Assembly: GCF_001676655.1 (NCBI RefSeq)
Contig: NZ_LZDB01000003.1
Coordinates: 1-64,000, forward strand
Direction: 5' to 3'
DNA length: 64,000 nucleotides
Source of the DNA: Perlucidibaca aquatica
GTDB taxonomy: Bacteria; Pseudomonadota; Gammaproteobacteria; Pseudomonadales; Moraxellaceae
Translations under genes and position numbers: made by a program
In this document: piece by piece, positions 1 to 9,472 of the stretch
How positions within the stretch are numbered: the stretch's first letter is position 1
How the letters are laid out: every line of letters begins with the position of its first letter
The notes under the pieces: generated by a model
What the model was told of the DNA's origin: nothing
The model's database searches: none
What the model saw: the letters and a program-made list of their open reading frames with translations, nothing else

Positions 1-123
1 GACAACATCAAGGTGAACGTTGTCCTGATCGCTCCAATCGCTATGGAAGAAGGTCTGCGCTTCGCCATTCGTGAAGGCGGTCGTACCGTCGGCGCGGGTG
101 TTGTAGCTAAAATCTTCGCCTAA
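1..123 (+). CDS. tuf: Elongation factor Tu, C-terminal end (partial)
   Basis: Only the last 40 codons are in the window, ending with TAA at 121-123. The peptide carries the domain 3 signature of EF-Tu (short pieces [19 protein letters not shown] and VVAKI). EF-Tu is the GTPase that delivers aminoacyl-tRNA to the ribosomal A site in the cytoplasm. Its place directly upstream of rpsJ is the usual fusA-tuf-S10 order of proteobacteria. The start and the G domain lie to the left of the window, so I cannot say which of possible duplicate tuf copies this is, although position suggests tufA. Confidence 0.97.
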   Translation, partial: DNIKVNVVLIAPIAMEEGLRFAIREGGRTVGAGVVAKIFA

Positions 124-130
124 GGGTGAG

Positions 131-160
131 TCAATGGGCCTGTTTCGACAGGCCCATTGA
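131..160 (+). terminator. Perfect 12-bp hairpin after tuf
   Basis: The arms at 131-142 (TCAATGGGCCTG) and 149-160 are exact reverse complements around a 6-base loop (TTTCGA), seven bases after the tuf stop. No T-run follows the stem, so it is not a classical intrinsic terminator. It may be an mRNA 3' end stabiliser, a processing site or a weak terminator between tuf and the S10 operon. Confidence 0.6.
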
Positions 161-220
161 GTGGTAAACAATACTTAGCGGTATTGTGGGTGGAATATAA
201 GGACTTTGCGTGATTAGTAG

Positions 221-249
221 TTGCGCAACGAATAGATATCCACTACTAT
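221..249 (+). promoter_or_regulatory. Candidate sigma-70 promoter of the S10 operon
   Basis: TTGCGC (221-226) and TACTAT (244-249) are separated by exactly 17 bases and resemble -35 and -10 elements. Transcription from here would give a leader of about 120 bases before rpsJ. The assignment rests on consensus matching only. Confidence 0.45.
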
Positions 250-375
250 GCGCCACCCCTGACAACAGGGTGGTGTTACAGCCGGGGCATTGTTCCCGGA
301 CCGGTTTGTGAGAAGCCTTCCCCTGATAAGCAAGTCAGTGGTGGGCTAGTTCTTTTTTGCTTTGGAGTTGCTGGA
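250..375 (+). promoter_or_regulatory. S10 operon leader region with hairpin
   Basis: The untranslated stretch before rpsJ contains a hairpin at 253-273 (CCACCC paired with GGGTGG, extendable by CTG/CAG with one bulged C) and a TTTTTT run at 353-358 close to the rpsJ Shine-Dalgarno GGAG (363-366). In gammaproteobacteria such as E. coli, the S10 leader is the target of autoregulation by L4. A similar role here is inferred from position; I did not match the L4-binding fold base by base. Confidence 0.4.
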
Positions 376-687
376 ATGGCTAGCCAGAGAATTCGCATCC
401 GCCTGAAGGCGTTCGATCATCGTCTGATCGACCAATCGGCGCTTGAAATTGTCGAAACCGCGAAGCGTACAGGTGCCCAGGTTTGTGGCCCTATCCCGAT
501 GCCTACGCGTATCGAGCGCTTCAACGTCCTGACGTCTCCGCACGTCAACAAGGATGCGCGTGACCAGTACGAAATTCGTACTCACAAGCGTCTTGTGGAC
601 ATCGTGATGCCAACGGATAAGACCGTTGACGCACTGATGAAGCTGGACCTCGCCGCTGGCGTGGATGTTCAGATCAGCTTGGGTTGA
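376..687 (+). CDS. rpsJ: 30S ribosomal protein S10
   Basis: A 103-residue protein matching S10 along its whole length (start [15 protein letters not shown], core [19 protein letters not shown]). S10 sits in the 30S head and doubles as NusE, which pairs with NusB in antitermination. It is the first gene of the S10 operon. GGAG lies about ten bases before the ATG. Length equals the E. coli protein and nothing is unusual. Confidence 0.98.
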   Translation: MASQRIRIRLKAFDHRLIDQSALEIVETAKRTGAQVCGPIPMPTRIERFNVLTSPHVNKDARDQYEIRTHKRLVDIVMPTDKTVDALMKLDLAAGVDVQISLG

Positions 688-740
688 TCGTTCAGCATTG
701 AGTCTCTTGAGAGATCAAGTTGCTAAAGAGGTTTGAATAA

Positions 741-1379
741 ATGGCTATTGGATTAGTCGGTCGTAAGTGCGGGATGACCCGCGTGTTCACGGAGGCTGGC
801 GTTTCTGTGCCGGTCACTGTGATCGAAATCGATCCGAACCGCATCACACAAATTAAGTCGCTGGAAAGCGATGGCTACCAGGCTGTTCAAGTAACAACTG
901 GTGAGCGTCGTGCTTCTCGCGTAACCAAGGCCATGGCTGGTCACTTTGCTAAGGCAAGTGTTGCAGCGGGTCGTGGCGTTTGGGAATTCCGTGTTGCTGG
1001 CGAAGAGGCTGCAGGCCTTGCCGTTGGCGGTCAGCTTGAAGTTACGCTGTTTAGCGTTGGTCAGGCCGTAGACGTTACCGGTGTTTCTAAAGGTAAGGGC
1101 TTCCAGGGTCCAGTTAAGCGTTGGAACTTCCGTACGCAAGACGCTACCCACGGTAACTCTGTATCGCATCGTGTCCATGGTTCCACTGGTCAAAACCAGA
1201 GCCCAGGCAAGGTGTTCAAGGGCAAGAAGATGGCCGGCCATATGGGTGCTGAGCGCGTCACTGTCCAGGGTCTGGAAATCGTTTCCGTTGATGTTGAGCG
1301 CAGTGTGCTCGTCATTAAGGGTGCCATTCCGGGTGCTACCGGTAACGACGTCATCGTACGTCCGTCCGTTAAGGCCTGA
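741..1379 (+). CDS. rplC: 50S ribosomal protein L3
   Basis: A 212-residue L3 beginning [16 protein letters not shown] and containing the conserved [11 protein letters not shown] segment and the [17 protein letters not shown] loop. The glutamine in that loop is the one methylated by PrmB in E. coli. L3 is a primary 23S rRNA binding protein near the peptidyl transferase centre that helps start 50S assembly. Start ATG follows AGAGG. It is second in the S10 operon, 53 bases after rpsJ and 11 before rplD. Confidence 0.98.
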   Translation: MAIGLVGRKCGMTRVFTEAGVSVPVTVIEIDPNRITQIKSLESDGYQAVQVTTGERRASRVTKAMAGHFAKASVAAGRGVWEFRVAGEEAAGLAVGGQLEVTLFSVGQAVDVTGVSKGKGFQGPVKRWNFRTQDATHGNSVSHRVHGSTGQNQSPGKVFKGKKMAGHMGAERVTVQGLEIVSVDVERSVLVIKGAIPGATGNDVIVRPSVKA

Positions 1380-1390
1380 GGGAGATTAAC

Positions 1391-1993
1391 GTGAACCTGA
1401 AGACTGTTTCCGGAGCAGCCTTAGAGCTCTCCGAAGTTGCCTTCGGCAAGGACTTCAATGAAGCCCTCGTACACCAAGTTGTCGTCGCCTACATGGCTGG
1501 CGCACGTCAGGGTACTAAGGCTCAGAAGTCCCGCGCAGAAGTCAGCGGTGGCGGCAAAAAGCCGTTCAACCAGAAAGGTTCGGGCCGTGCACGTGCCGGT
1601 TCGATCCGTAGCCCAATCTGGCGTGGTGGTGGCAAGAGCTTTGCTGCCCGCCCACAAGACTGGGATCAAAAGGTTAACCGCAAAATGTATCGCGGTGCCA
1701 TGCAGTGCATTCTGGCCGAACTCGTTCGCCAGGATCGTTTGGTTTTCGTTGATGACTTCACTGTCTCGGCGCCAAAGACCAAAGAACTGCTGGGCAAGCT
1801 CAATGCTCTGGGTCTGAAAAATACCCTGATCATTACGGATGCTGTTGACGAGAATCTTTATCTCGCCGCACGCAACCTGCCGCATGTCGAAGTTATCGAC
1901 ACCACGGCTGTTGATCCGGTGAGTCTGATTGGCTTTGAGAAGGTGCTGATGTCTGTACCTGCAGCCAAGAAACTTGAGGTGGAACTGGGATGA
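1391..1993 (+). CDS. rplD: 50S ribosomal protein L4
   Basis: A 200-residue L4 using a GTG start behind GGGAGA. The long glycine/arginine-rich loop that reaches into the exit tunnel is visible at about residues 50-80 ([19 protein letters not shown]). L4 binds 23S rRNA, and in E. coli it also represses the S10 operon by binding the S10 leader; the untranslated leader upstream of rpsJ would be the target. The stop overlaps the rplW start by four bases (ATGA), implying translational coupling. Confidence 0.98.
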   Translation: MNLKTVSGAALELSEVAFGKDFNEALVHQVVVAYMAGARQGTKAQKSRAEVSGGGKKPFNQKGSGRARAGSIRSPIWRGGGKSFAARPQDWDQKVNRKMYRGAMQCILAELVRQDRLVFVDDFTVSAPKTKELLGKLNALGLKNTLIITDAVDENLYLAARNLPHVEVIDTTAVDPVSLIGFEKVLMSVPAAKKLEVELG

Positions 1994-2295
1994 ACACAGA
2001 ACGTCTGTTGCAGGTATTGCTTGCGCCGCATGTCTCTGAGAAGGCCACGATGATTGCTGAAAAGCATAATCAAGTGGTGTTCAAAGTTCGTCGCGACGCC
2101 AACAAGCTGGAAATCAAAAAGGCCGTGGAAACACTGTTTAAGGTCGAAGTTGCGTCGGTTAACACCACGCTGACTAAAGGCAAGAGCAAGCGTTTCGGCG
2201 GTTCCCTCGGTCGTCGTCAAGACTTCAAGAAGGCTTATGTCTCCTTGAAAGATGGCGCTCAAATCGACTTCGCCGCAGCTGTTGCAGCTGAGTAA
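1990..2295 (+). CDS. rplW: 50S ribosomal protein L23
   Basis: A 101-residue L23 (start [20 protein letters not shown], then [16 protein letters not shown]). L23 lies at the exit of the peptide tunnel and docks trigger factor and the signal recognition particle. The ATG overlaps the rplD stop, so it is probably translated by coupled ribosomes. Length and order are normal for the family. Confidence 0.98.
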   Translation: MNTERLLQVLLAPHVSEKATMIAEKHNQVVFKVRRDANKLEIKKAVETLFKVEVASVNTTLTKGKSKRFGGSLGRRQDFKKAYVSLKDGAQIDFAAAVAAE

Positions 2296-2312
2296 GGGCC
2301 GGGAGTACTGAC

Positions 2313-3137
2313 ATGCCAATCGTAAAATGTAAACCGACTTCCCCGGGTCGTCGCTTTGTTGAGAAGGTCGTTCATGACCATCTTCACAAAGGTCGTCCGC
2401 ACGCTCCGCTCGTTGAGAGCAAAAAGCGTTCCGGTGGTCGTAACAACAATGGCCATATCACAATGCGTCACATTGGTGGTGGTCACAAGCAGCTTTATCG
2501 CGTCATCGATTTCAAGCGCGGCAAGGACGGCATTCCGGCCGTTGTTGAGCGTATTGAATATGACCCGAACCGTACCGCGCATATCGCTTTGTTGAAGTAT
2601 GCTGATGGTGATCGTCGTTACATGGTGGCCCTCAAGGGTCAGCAAGTTGGCGATGCTGTGATGTCCGGCGATGCCGCTCCGATCAAGGTCGGTAACGTGC
2701 TTCCGCTGCGTAACATGCCGCTCGGTTCGACCATTTGCTGCATCGAATTGAAGCCAGGCAAGGGTGCACAGTTAGTGCGCTCGGCGGGTACTTCGGCTCA
2801 GTTGCTCGGTCGCGACGGTGCATACGCCATTGTGCGTCTGCGTTCGGGCGAAATGCGCAAGATTCATGTGGATTGCCGTGCTGCCTTCGGCGAAGTGTCC
2901 AACAGCGAGCACAGCCTGCGCTCACTGGGTAAGGCTGGTGCCAGTCGCTGGCGCGGTATTCGACCAACAGTTCGTGGTATGGCCATGAACCCGGTTGACC
3001 ATCCGCACGGTGGTGGTGAAGGCCGTAACAAGGGCATTCAGCCGGTGTCGCCATGGGGCACGCCATCCAAGGGTTACAAGACCCGTAACAACAAGCGTAC
3101 GAGCGGCATGATTGTCCGCGACCGTCGCGTCAAGTAA
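2313..3137 (+). CDS. rplB: 50S ribosomal protein L2
   Basis: A 274-residue L2 with the conserved N-terminal [16 protein letters not shown] and the C-terminal [15 protein letters not shown] segment holding the histidine close to the peptidyl transferase centre. It joins the subunits and contacts 23S rRNA domain IV. GGGAG lies before the ATG, 17 bases after rplW. Full length, no anomalies. Confidence 0.98.
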   Translation: MPIVKCKPTSPGRRFVEKVVHDHLHKGRPHAPLVESKKRSGGRNNNGHITMRHIGGGHKQLYRVIDFKRGKDGIPAVVERIEYDPNRTAHIALLKYADGDRRYMVALKGQQVGDAVMSGDAAPIKVGNVLPLRNMPLGSTICCIELKPGKGAQLVRSAGTSAQLLGRDGAYAIVRLRSGEMRKIHVDCRAAFGEVSNSEHSLRSLGKAGASRWRGIRPTVRGMAMNPVDHPHGGGEGRNKGIQPVSPWGTPSKGYKTRNNKRTSGMIVRDRRVK

Positions 3138-3156
3138 TGGGTAGAGGAGAGCCACT

Positions 3157-3432
3157 ATGCCTCGTTCACTGAAAAAAGGTCCGTTTGTAGACACTCACCT
3201 GTTCGTTAAGGTGGAAGCTGCAGCGGCCGTACATTCCAAGAAGCCCATCAAGACCTGGTCGCGTCGTTCGATGATTCTCCCAGAAATGGTTGGCCTGACA
3301 ATTGCCGTGCATAACGGCAAGCAACATATCCCGGTCCTCGTGACTGAGCATATGGTCGGCCACAAACTGGGTGAGTTCTCGCCGACTCGTACCTATCGTG
3401 GTCACGCTGTCGACAAAAAGTCGAAGCGATAA
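3157..3432 (+). CDS. rpsS: 30S ribosomal protein S19
   Basis: A 91-residue S19 ([15 protein letters not shown] at the start, [20 protein letters not shown] in the middle). It lies in the 30S head, contacts S13 and forms part of an intersubunit bridge. AGAGGAGAG precedes the ATG. It stands between rplB and rplV as in all S10 operons. Confidence 0.98.
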   Translation: MPRSLKKGPFVDTHLFVKVEAAAAVHSKKPIKTWSRRSMILPEMVGLTIAVHNGKQHIPVLVTEHMVGHKLGEFSPTRTYRGHAVDKKSKR

Positions 3433-3442
3433 GGAGAGCATG

Positions 3443-3778
3443 ATGGAAGCTATCGCCAAATTGCGTGGCGCGCCGATCTCGGCCCAGAAAGCCCGCCTCG
3501 TCGCTGACCAGGTTCGTGGTTTGAAGATTGAGCTGGCGCTGAACACGCTGACGTTCAGCAACAAGAAGGCTGCTCACTTTGTTAAAAAAGTGATCATGTC
3601 GGCTATTGCTAACGCCGAACATAACCAGGGTGCGGATGTGGACGAACTTCGTGTCGCCACTATCTGTGTGGATGAAGGCATCACGCTGAAGCGTATTCAG
3701 CCGCGTGCTAAAGGTCGCGCTGATCGTATCAGCAAGCGTACCTGCCACATCACCGTCATCGTGGCCGAAGGCAAGTAA
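3443..3778 (+). CDS. rplV: 50S ribosomal protein L22
   Basis: L22 lines the exit tunnel with a long beta hairpin, seen here near residues 80-100 ([12 protein letters not shown]). Two adjacent ATG codons, at 3440 and 3443, could start it. The second is chosen because AAGGAG (3431-3436) then has a better spacing and the product [20 protein letters not shown] matches the E. coli N-terminus; this gives 111 residues, the family norm. A much longer reading upstream runs through rpsS and is not credible. Confidence 0.97.
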   Translation: MEAIAKLRGAPISAQKARLVADQVRGLKIELALNTLTFSNKKAAHFVKKVIMSAIANAEHNQGADVDELRVATICVDEGITLKRIQPRAKGRADRISKRTCHITVIVAEGK

Positions 3779-3790
3779 GGGGCTGAAGAA

Positions 3791-4492
3791 ATGGGTCAGA
3801 AAGTTCATCCAATCGGTATTCGCCTGGGCATCGTTAAGAAGCACAACGCGAACTGGTACGCCAGCCCGAAGCAATACGCTGAATTCTTGCTCGCCGACCT
3901 CCAGGTGCGCGACTTCCTGAACGAGCGCCTAAAGGCAGCTTCGATCAGCAAGATCCTCATCGAGCGTCCGTCCGAGAATGCGCGCATCACGATCTCCACA
4001 GCTCGCCCAGGCGTTCTGATTGGTAAGAAAGGTGAGGACGTAGAACGTCTGCGCCGTGATGTTGCCAAGCTGATGAAGATGCCGGTGCAGATCAACATCG
4101 ACGAAATCCGCAAGCCGGATCTCGATGCGAAGTTGGTTGCAGACAGCATCGCGTCGCAGCTCGAGCGTCGTGTGATGTTCCGTCGCGCCATGAAGCGCGC
4201 TGTACAGAACTCCATGCGTGCCGGTGCTAAGGGTATCAAGGTCGAAGTTTCGGGTCGTTTAGGCGGCGCTGAAATCGCACGTACCGAATGGTACCGCGAA
4301 GGCCGCGTGCCACTACATACCCTGCGTGCAGACATCGATTATTCGATTGTTCGTGCAGAAACAACTTACGGCTGTATCGGCGTCAAGGTGTGGATTTTCA
4401 AGGGCGAAATCCTTGGTGGTATGGAGCAGGTAGCTGCCCCGACCCCAGTGGAAGAAGCTCGTCCCGCCAAGAAGCGCGGTGCGAAGAACTAA
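3791..4492 (+). CDS. rpsC: 30S ribosomal protein S3
   Basis: A 233-residue S3 with [14 protein letters not shown] at the start and a type II KH domain around residues 40-105, including the [11 protein letters not shown] loop. S3 lies at the mRNA entry channel and contributes to helicase activity on mRNA. The C-terminal tail is short and basic ([11 protein letters not shown]). It follows rplV by 12 bases and precedes rplP by 11. Confidence 0.98.
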   Translation: MGQKVHPIGIRLGIVKKHNANWYASPKQYAEFLLADLQVRDFLNERLKAASISKILIERPSENARITISTARPGVLIGKKGEDVERLRRDVAKLMKMPVQINIDEIRKPDLDAKLVADSIASQLERRVMFRRAMKRAVQNSMRAGAKGIKVEVSGRLGGAEIARTEWYREGRVPLHTLRADIDYSIVRAETTYGCIGVKVWIFKGEILGGMEQVAAPTPVEEARPAKKRGAKN

Positions 4493-4503
4493 GGGGTTGA
4501 GAG

Positions 4504-4917
4504 ATGTTACAGCCTAAGCGTACCAAGTTTCGTAAGGTCCATAAGGGCCGCAACACGGGTCTGGCACTTCGTGGCAGTTCCGTGGCATTCGGCACGATCG
4601 GCCTGAAGTCGATTGAGCGTGGTCGTATTACGGCCCGTCAAATCGAAGCTGCTCGTCGTGCAATTTCCCGTCGCGTAAAGCGTGGTGGCAAGATCTTTAT
4701 CCGTGTTTTCCCGGATAAGCCGATCACACAAAAGCCACTCGAAGTACGTATGGGTAAAGGTAAAGGTAGCGTGGAATACTGGGTTGCCGAAATTCAGCCA
4801 GGCAAGATGCTGTACGAAATCGAGGGTGTTGCTGAATCCTTGGCTCGTGAAGCCTTCACCTTGGCTGCCGCTAAGCTTCCTTTGAAGACCACTATCGTGA
4901 CTCGGACGGTGATGTAA
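4504..4917 (+). CDS. rplP: 50S ribosomal protein L16
   Basis: A 137-residue L16 starting [17 protein letters not shown] and containing the [18 protein letters not shown] segment that reaches towards the A-site tRNA. In E. coli, an arginine in this segment is hydroxylated by YcfD. The TAATG junction makes its stop overlap the rpmC start by one base. Length is normal. Confidence 0.98.
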   Translation: MLQPKRTKFRKVHKGRNTGLALRGSSVAFGTIGLKSIERGRITARQIEAARRAISRRVKRGGKIFIRVFPDKPITQKPLEVRMGKGKGSVEYWVAEIQPGKMLYEIEGVAESLAREAFTLAAAKLPLKTTIVTRTVM

Positions 4918-5108
4918 TGAACGCCAAAGAATTGCGTGAAAAAAGCGTCGAAGACCTGAACAAGGAACTCGACAACCTGAACCGTCAGCAGTTCACTCTG
5001 CGCATGGCTCAGGCCACTGGTCAGCTGACTCAAAACAGCAAGATCGGCGTTGTTCGTAAGAGCATCGCTCGTATCAAGACCCTTCTGACCGAGAAGCAAG
5101 GTAACTGA
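4917..5108 (+). CDS. rpmC: 50S ribosomal protein L29
   Basis: A 63-residue helical L29 ([18 protein letters not shown]). It sits next to L23 at the tunnel exit. Its start overlaps the rplP stop by one base and rpsQ follows after two bases, so the three are tightly coupled. Size matches the family. Confidence 0.97.
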   Translation: MNAKELREKSVEDLNKELDNLNRQQFTLRMAQATGQLTQNSKIGVVRKSIARIKTLLTEKQGN

Positions 5109-5110
5109 TC

Positions 5111-5377
5111 ATGACGGAACAGAACCAAATTCAGCGCACGCTGACCGGCAAAGTCGTCAGCAACAAGATGGACAAGTCCATCACTGTTCTGATTGAACGT
5201 AAAGTCAAGCACCCGGTGTACGGCAAGTACATCACTCGCTCGACCAAGCTGCATGCGCATGATGAACAAAATGTTTGCCAAGAAGGCGACATTGTTACGA
5301 TCTCCGAGTGCCGTCCATTGTCCAAAACTAAAAATTGGACTTTGGTGGCTGTCGTCGAAAAGTCCGACGCTCGCTGA
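5111..5377 (+). CDS. rpsQ: 30S ribosomal protein S17
   Basis: An 88-residue S17 with an OB fold ([19 protein letters not shown], then [15 protein letters not shown]). It is a primary 16S rRNA binder in the 30S body. As in E. coli it is the last gene of the S10 operon; two hairpins separate it from rplN. Start ATG is two bases after the rpmC stop. Confidence 0.98.
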   Translation: MTEQNQIQRTLTGKVVSNKMDKSITVLIERKVKHPVYGKYITRSTKLHAHDEQNVCQEGDIVTISECRPLSKTKNWTLVAVVEKSDAR

Positions 5378-5386
5378 GTTTGAATT

Positions 5387-5445
5387 GCGGCCGAAGGCCG
5401 CATCAGTTATCATTTCGCGCCCCGCGAGTCGGGGTCCCATTTTTT
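5387..5445 (+). terminator. Two hairpins at the S10/spc operon boundary
   Basis: The gap between rpsQ and rplN holds a perfect 6-bp hairpin GCGGCC-GAA-GGCCGC at 5387-5401. A second stem CCCCG/CGGGG at 5420-5434 is followed, five bases later, by TTTTTT (5440-5445). The second resembles a weak intrinsic terminator; CCCA (5436-5439) could alternatively pair with TGGG (5445-5448). This is where the S10 operon ends in E. coli, so partial termination is plausible. Confidence 0.5.
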
Positions 5446-5461
5446 GGGTTTGGAGAGAGCA

Positions 5462-5830
5462 ATGATTCAGACCGAAACGATGCTCGAGGTCGCTGACAAC
5501 AGCGGCGCTCGTCGCGTCATGTGTATCAAGGTATTGGGCGGTTCGCACCGTCGTTATGCCTCGGTCGGTGACGTCATCAAGGTCACAGTGAAGGAAGCGA
5601 TTCCTCGTGGCAAGGTCAAGAAAGGCGACGTAATGAACGCTGTTGTAGTGCGTACCAAAAAAGGTATTCGCCGCGCAGACGGTTCGTTGATTCGTTTTGA
5701 TGACAACGCCGCTGTGATTCTGAATAACAACAAGGCACCGATCGGCACCCGTATTTTCGGGCCGGTGACTCGTGAACTGCGTACAGAACAGTTCATGAAG
5801 ATCATCTCCCTCGCGCCTGAAGTGCTTTAA
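5462..5830 (+). CDS. rplN: 50S ribosomal protein L14
   Basis: A 122-residue L14 ([21 protein letters not shown] at the N-terminus), which forms an intersubunit bridge and is bound by the silencing factor RsfS. The ATG at 5462 is chosen over an upstream start because GGAG (5452-5455) is correctly placed and the N-terminus then matches E. coli exactly in register. First gene of the spc block. Confidence 0.98.
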   Translation: MIQTETMLEVADNSGARRVMCIKVLGGSHRRYASVGDVIKVTVKEAIPRGKVKKGDVMNAVVVRTKKGIRRADGSLIRFDDNAAVILNNNKAPIGTRIFGPVTRELRTEQFMKIISLAPEVL

Positions 5831-5842
5831 AGGTAAAGAGTG

Positions 5843-6160
5843 ATGGCAAAGATCAAGCGTGACGACGAAGTGGTCGTGATTGCAGGCAAGGACAAGGGTA
5901 AGCGCGGCAAAGTTGCAAGCGTTCTCGAAGGTCGTGTCGTTGTCGCCGGGATTAACCTGGTGAAAAAGCATGTCAAGGCCAACCCGAACAAGGGCGAGCA
6001 GGGCGGTATCTTGGAGCGCGAAGCGTCCCTCGATATTTCCAATGTCGCTTTGTTCAATCAGGCAACCCAGAAGGCAGACCGAGTCGGTTATAAGGTACTT
6101 GAAGATGGCGAGAAGGTTCGCGTATTCAAGTCCACCGGCGAAGTTGTCGACATCAAGTAA
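5843..6160 (+). CDS. rplX: 50S ribosomal protein L24
   Basis: A 105-residue L24 with the KOW motif near the N-terminus ([18 protein letters not shown]). It starts 50S assembly by binding the 5' region of 23S rRNA. A GTG three bases upstream is possible, but the ATG at 5843 gives the normal [10 protein letters not shown] start. It follows rplN by 12 bases. Confidence 0.97.
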   Translation: MAKIKRDDEVVVIAGKDKGKRGKVASVLEGRVVVAGINLVKKHVKANPNKGEQGGILEREASLDISNVALFNQATQKADRVGYKVLEDGEKVRVFKSTGEVVDIK

Positions 6161-6175
6161 GGTAGATTGGTTGAA

Positions 6176-6712
6176 ATGGCCAGACTGAAAGCTGTTTACA
6201 AGAACGAGATCGCGCCTAAGCTGCAGGCGGAGCTCGGTCTCAAGAATGTGATGGAGATTCCTCGCATCACGAAGATTACTCTGAATATGGGAGTGGGCGG
6301 TGCTAGCCAAGATAAGAAGCTTATCGATGGCGCCGTGGCCGATATGCAGCTGATTTCTGGCCAGAAACCCGTTGTCACGCTCACTCGTAAATCCATCGCT
6401 GGCTTCAAAATCCGCGACGGTTGGCCCATTGGCTGCAAAGTGACGCTTCGCGGCGACATGATGTACGAATTCCTGGATCGACTGATTGGTATCACGATTC
6501 CTCGTATTCGCGACTTCCGTGGTTTTAGCCCGAAGTCGTTTGATGGTCGCGGGAACTATAGCCTCGGTATCAAAGAACAAATCGTGTTCCCTGAAATCGA
6601 ATACGACAAAATCGAGAAGCTCCGCGGTCTCGACATCGTCATTACCACATCGGCTCGCACCGATGAAGAAGGTCGCGCACTGCTGCGTGCCTTCCAATTC
6701 CCGTTCAAGTGA
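6176..6712 (+). CDS. rplE: 50S ribosomal protein L5
   Basis: A 178-residue L5 beginning [16 protein letters not shown], with the conserved ITLNMGVG and IRDFRGF segments. It binds 5S rRNA and contacts the P-site tRNA. An upstream TTG at 6167 is in frame, but ATG 6176 matches the family N-terminus and length (179 in E. coli). Confidence 0.98.
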   Translation: MARLKAVYKNEIAPKLQAELGLKNVMEIPRITKITLNMGVGGASQDKKLIDGAVADMQLISGQKPVVTLTRKSIAGFKIRDGWPIGCKVTLRGDMMYEFLDRLIGITIPRIRDFRGFSPKSFDGRGNYSLGIKEQIVFPEIEYDKIEKLRGLDIVITTSARTDEEGRALLRAFQFPFK

Positions 6713-6721
6713 GACTGAATC

Positions 6722-7027
6722 ATGGCTAAGAAAAGCATGTTGAACCGCGAAGCCAAGCGCGAAAAGCTGGTCGCGAAGTACTCCAAACTGCGCGGCGAAT
6801 TGAAGGCCACTATTGCTAGCGTGACTGCGACTGACGAAGAGCGTTGGGCTGCCATTCTGCGTTTGCAGGATCTGCCACGTGATTCGAGCCCTTCGCGTTT
6901 GCGCAATCGTTGCGGCATCACAGGTCGTCCTCACGGTTTCTTCCGTAAGTTCGGCTTGGGTCGTATCAAACTGCGTGAAGCAGTGATGCGTGGTGATGTT
7001 CCCGGCGTCGTTAAGGCCAGCTGGTAA
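6722..7027 (+). CDS. rpsN: 30S ribosomal protein S14
   Basis: A 101-residue S14 of the long zinc-free type: the C-terminal [19 protein letters not shown] segment keeps a single cysteine and lacks the paired CxxC motifs of the short zinc form. It assembles late in the 30S head. Located nine bases after rplE. Typical for gammaproteobacteria. Confidence 0.98.
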   Translation: MAKKSMLNREAKREKLVAKYSKLRGELKATIASVTATDEERWAAILRLQDLPRDSSPSRLRNRCGITGRPHGFFRKFGLGRIKLREAVMRGDVPGVVKASW

Positions 7028-7039
7028 GAGGATTTTAGA

Positions 7040-7432
7040 ATGAGTATGCAAGATACCGTTGCGGACATGCTGACCCGCATCCGCAATGCCCAACGCGCCG
7101 GCAAGCCGACCGTTGGCATGCCATCGTCCAAGCTGAAAGTGTCCTTGGCGAAGCTGCTGCAAGATGAAGGCTACATTGCTTCTGCTGATGTTTCGGCGGA
7201 AGTGAAGCCGGTACTGACGCTCGCCCTCAAGTATTACGAAGGCAAGCCAGTTATCGAAGAAATCAAGCGCGTGAGCCGTCCAGGCCTGCGTATTTACAAA
7301 GGCAAGGATGACCTGACCCGCGTTAAGCAGGGTCTGGGCATTCTGATTGTCTCCACCAACAAGGGCATCATGACTGACCGCGCCGCACGTGCTGCTGGCG
7401 TTGGTGGTGAAGTCATCGCTCTCGTTTCGTAA
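7040..7432 (+). CDS. rpsH: 30S ribosomal protein S8
   Basis: A 130-residue S8 ([18 protein letters not shown] at the start, [15 protein letters not shown] and the [14 protein letters not shown]-terminal signature). It binds 16S rRNA helix 21. In E. coli it also represses the spc operon by binding near the rplE start; I did not verify such a site here. SD AGAGG precedes the ATG. Confidence 0.98.
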   Translation: MSMQDTVADMLTRIRNAQRAGKPTVGMPSSKLKVSLAKLLQDEGYIASADVSAEVKPVLTLALKYYEGKPVIEEIKRVSRPGLRIYKGKDDLTRVKQGLGILIVSTNKGIMTDRAARAAGVGGEVIALVS

Positions 7433-7444
7433 GGATGACTGAAG

Positions 7445-7978
7445 ATGTCTCGTGTAGCTAAATCGCCGGTCACTATCCCTGCTGGGGTTACAGTGACCAT
7501 TAACGGTCAGGATGTGCAGGTTAAGGGCGCCAAGGGCGAACTCTCTACCGTATTGCATAGCCTGGTCGCTATCGCTCAGGAAGGTACTGAGCTGAAGCTG
7601 AGCCCGCGTGAAGACTCGCAGGCTGCGTGGATGCAGGCTGGTACCGCTCGTGCAGTAATGAACAACCTCGTTATCGGCGTTTCTGCTGGTTTCGAGCGTC
7701 GTTTACAGCTCATCGGTGTGGGTTATAAGGCTGCGGCTAAGGGTAAGGTTCTGAACCTCGCTCTCGGTTTCTCGCACCCTGTTGACTACAACCTGCCAGA
7801 AGGTGTGACCGCGGAAACGCCAACACCAACTGAAATCATCCTGAAGTCGGTCAACAAACAGTTGCTCGGCCAGGCCGCCGCCAATGTGCGCGCTTATCGT
7901 CCGCCAGAGCCTTATAAGGGCAAGGGTGTGCGTTACGTAGGTGAAAATGTCCTACGTAAAGAAGCGAAGAAGAAGTAA
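7445..7978 (+). CDS. rplF: 50S ribosomal protein L6
   Basis: A 177-residue L6 with two related RNA-binding halves; the C-terminal [13 protein letters not shown] motif is the family signature. It lies near the sarcin-ricin loop and the factor-binding site. Twelve bases after rpsH. Length equals E. coli L6. Confidence 0.98.
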   Translation: MSRVAKSPVTIPAGVTVTINGQDVQVKGAKGELSTVLHSLVAIAQEGTELKLSPREDSQAAWMQAGTARAVMNNLVIGVSAGFERRLQLIGVGYKAAAKGKVLNLALGFSHPVDYNLPEGVTAETPTPTEIILKSVNKQLLGQAAANVRAYRPPEPYKGKGVRYVGENVLRKEAKKK

Positions 7979-7993
7979 CGGGTAGGTATCGTC

Positions 7994-8344
7994 ATGAACG
8001 AAAAGAAAGTAGCTCGCCTGCGCCGTTCGCGCAGCACGCGCATCAAAATTCGCGAACAACGTGCAGTGCGTCTCTGCATTAACCGCACCCCACGCCACAT
8101 GTACGCACAGCTGTTTTCGGCTTGCGGCGGCACAGTTCTGGCTCAGGCTTCCACGCTTGATGCGGTTCTGCGCGATGGCGCTACCGGTAACGTCGATGCA
8201 GCCCAGAAAGTGGGTGCGCTGCTCGCTGAACGTGCTAAAGCTGCGGGTGTCACTAAAGTGGCATTCGATCGCTCTGGCTTTAAGTATCACGGCCGTGTCA
8301 AAGCACTGGCTGACGCCGCGCGTGAAGCCGGTCTGGAATTCTAA
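7994..8344 (+). CDS. rplR: 50S ribosomal protein L18
   Basis: A 116-residue L18 with a very basic N-terminus ([15 protein letters not shown]) and the [18 protein letters not shown]-terminal signature. It binds 5S rRNA and carries it to the 50S subunit with L5. It lies between rplF and rpsE. Confidence 0.98.
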   Translation: MNEKKVARLRRSRSTRIKIREQRAVRLCINRTPRHMYAQLFSACGGTVLAQASTLDAVLRDGATGNVDAAQKVGALLAERAKAAGVTKVAFDRSGFKYHGRVKALADAAREAGLEF

Positions 8345-8354
8345 GGGTTGAATC

Positions 8355-8852
8355 ATGGCTAAGCTTGAACAAAACGAAGGTTTCGTCGAGAAGCTGGTTG
8401 AAGTCAACCGAGTTTCCAAGACGGTGAAAGGCGGTAAGATTTTCGCTTTTACAGCACTGACAGTGATTGGCGATGGCAATGGCCGCGTTGGTTTCGGTCG
8501 CGGTAAAGCACGTGAAGTTCCAGCGGCCATTCAAAAGGCTCTGGAAGCTGCTCGTCGCAACATGATCCAGGTTGATCTTAATGGCACAACTATTCAGCAC
8601 CCAATCAAGGGTCAGCACGGCGCAACGCGCATTTACATGCAGCCTGCTTCTGAAGGTACTGGCGTTATCGCTGGTGGCGCTATGCGTGCTGTTCTGGAAG
8701 TTGCTGGCGTGCAAAACGTGCTCGCTAAGTGCTACGGCTCGACCAATGCCAATAACGTGGTTCACGCTACGTTCAATGGTTTGTCGTCCATGACTAATGC
8801 TGATCAGGTCGCTGCTAAGCGTGGTCTGACAGTTGAAGAAATCCTGGGGTAA
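8355..8852 (+). CDS. rpsE: 30S ribosomal protein S5
   Basis: A 165-residue S5 with the double-stranded RNA-binding-like N-terminal domain ([33 protein letters not shown]). It is involved in decoding fidelity and mRNA unwinding at the entry channel. Four bases separate it from rpmD, implying coupling. Confidence 0.98.
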   Translation: MAKLEQNEGFVEKLVEVNRVSKTVKGGKIFAFTALTVIGDGNGRVGFGRGKAREVPAAIQKALEAARRNMIQVDLNGTTIQHPIKGQHGATRIYMQPASEGTGVIAGGAMRAVLEVAGVQNVLAKCYGSTNANNVVHATFNGLSSMTNADQVAAKRGLTVEEILG

Positions 8853-8856
8853 TCAG

Positions 8857-9033
8857 ATGAAAACCATCAAGGTTACGCAAGTGCGCTCCAGCGCACACAA
8901 ACTCAAGAACCACAAGCTTTGCTTGTTGGGCTTGGGTCTGCGTCGCATCGGCCATTCGGTTGAAGTGATTGATACGCCGTCAAACCGCGGCATGATCAAC
9001 AAGGTTCACTACCTTGTGAAGGTGGAGGGTTAA
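8857..9033 (+). CDS. rpmD: 50S ribosomal protein L30
   Basis: A 58-residue L30 ([40 protein letters not shown]). A peripheral 23S rRNA-binding protein. The ATG at 8857, four bases after the rpsE stop, gives the family length; a longer in-frame reading would overlap the end of rpsE and is rejected. rplO follows two bases later. Confidence 0.97.
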   Translation: MKTIKVTQVRSSAHKLKNHKLCLLGLGLRRIGHSVEVIDTPSNRGMINKVHYLVKVEG

Positions 9034-9035
9034 TC

Positions 9036-9467
9036 ATGTACCTGAATGATCTGCAACCGGCCGAGGGTTCGACCCACGCGCCAAAGCGTCGCGGTCGCGG
9101 TATCGGTTCTGGCTTAGGCAAGACCGGTGGCGTGGGTGTTAAGGGCCAGAAGTCACGTGGTAAGGGCAAAGTCCGTACCGGTTTCGAAGGCGGCCAGATG
9201 CCATTGTATCGTCGTCTTCCAAAGTTCGGCTTTACTTCGCTCAAGCAACAAGTAACGGCTGAAGTTCGTCTTTCCGAAATCGCTCATGTTGAAGGCGAAA
9301 TCACATTGGATAGCCTGAAGGCTGCCAATATTGTTCGTAAAGACATGGTTCGTGCTCGCATCATCCTGTCGGGTGAAGTGGCTCGTGCCGTAACTGTTAA
9401 AGGCGTTGCAGTGACCAAGGGCGCGCGCGCTGCTATTGAAGCAGCTGGCGGCAAGGTCGAGGAATAA
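9036..9467 (+). CDS. rplO: 50S ribosomal protein L15
   Basis: A 143-residue L15 whose glycine/arginine-rich N-terminal extension ([18 protein letters not shown]) threads into 23S rRNA. The [17 protein letters not shown] motif is diagnostic. It is the last ribosomal gene before secY, with five bases between them. Confidence 0.98.
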   Translation: MYLNDLQPAEGSTHAPKRRGRGIGSGLGKTGGVGVKGQKSRGKGKVRTGFEGGQMPLYRRLPKFGFTSLKQQVTAEVRLSEIAHVEGEITLDSLKAANIVRKDMVRARIILSGEVARAVTVKGVAVTKGARAAIEAAGGKVEE

Positions 9468-9472
9468 GCACG

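Noticed and set aside
5030-7558. An 842-codon open frame on the minus strand opposite rpmC to rplF
   Set aside because: It lies exactly antisense to ribosomal genes with strong codon bias, which removes stop codons from the opposite frame. It has no ribosome site, family match or domain pattern.
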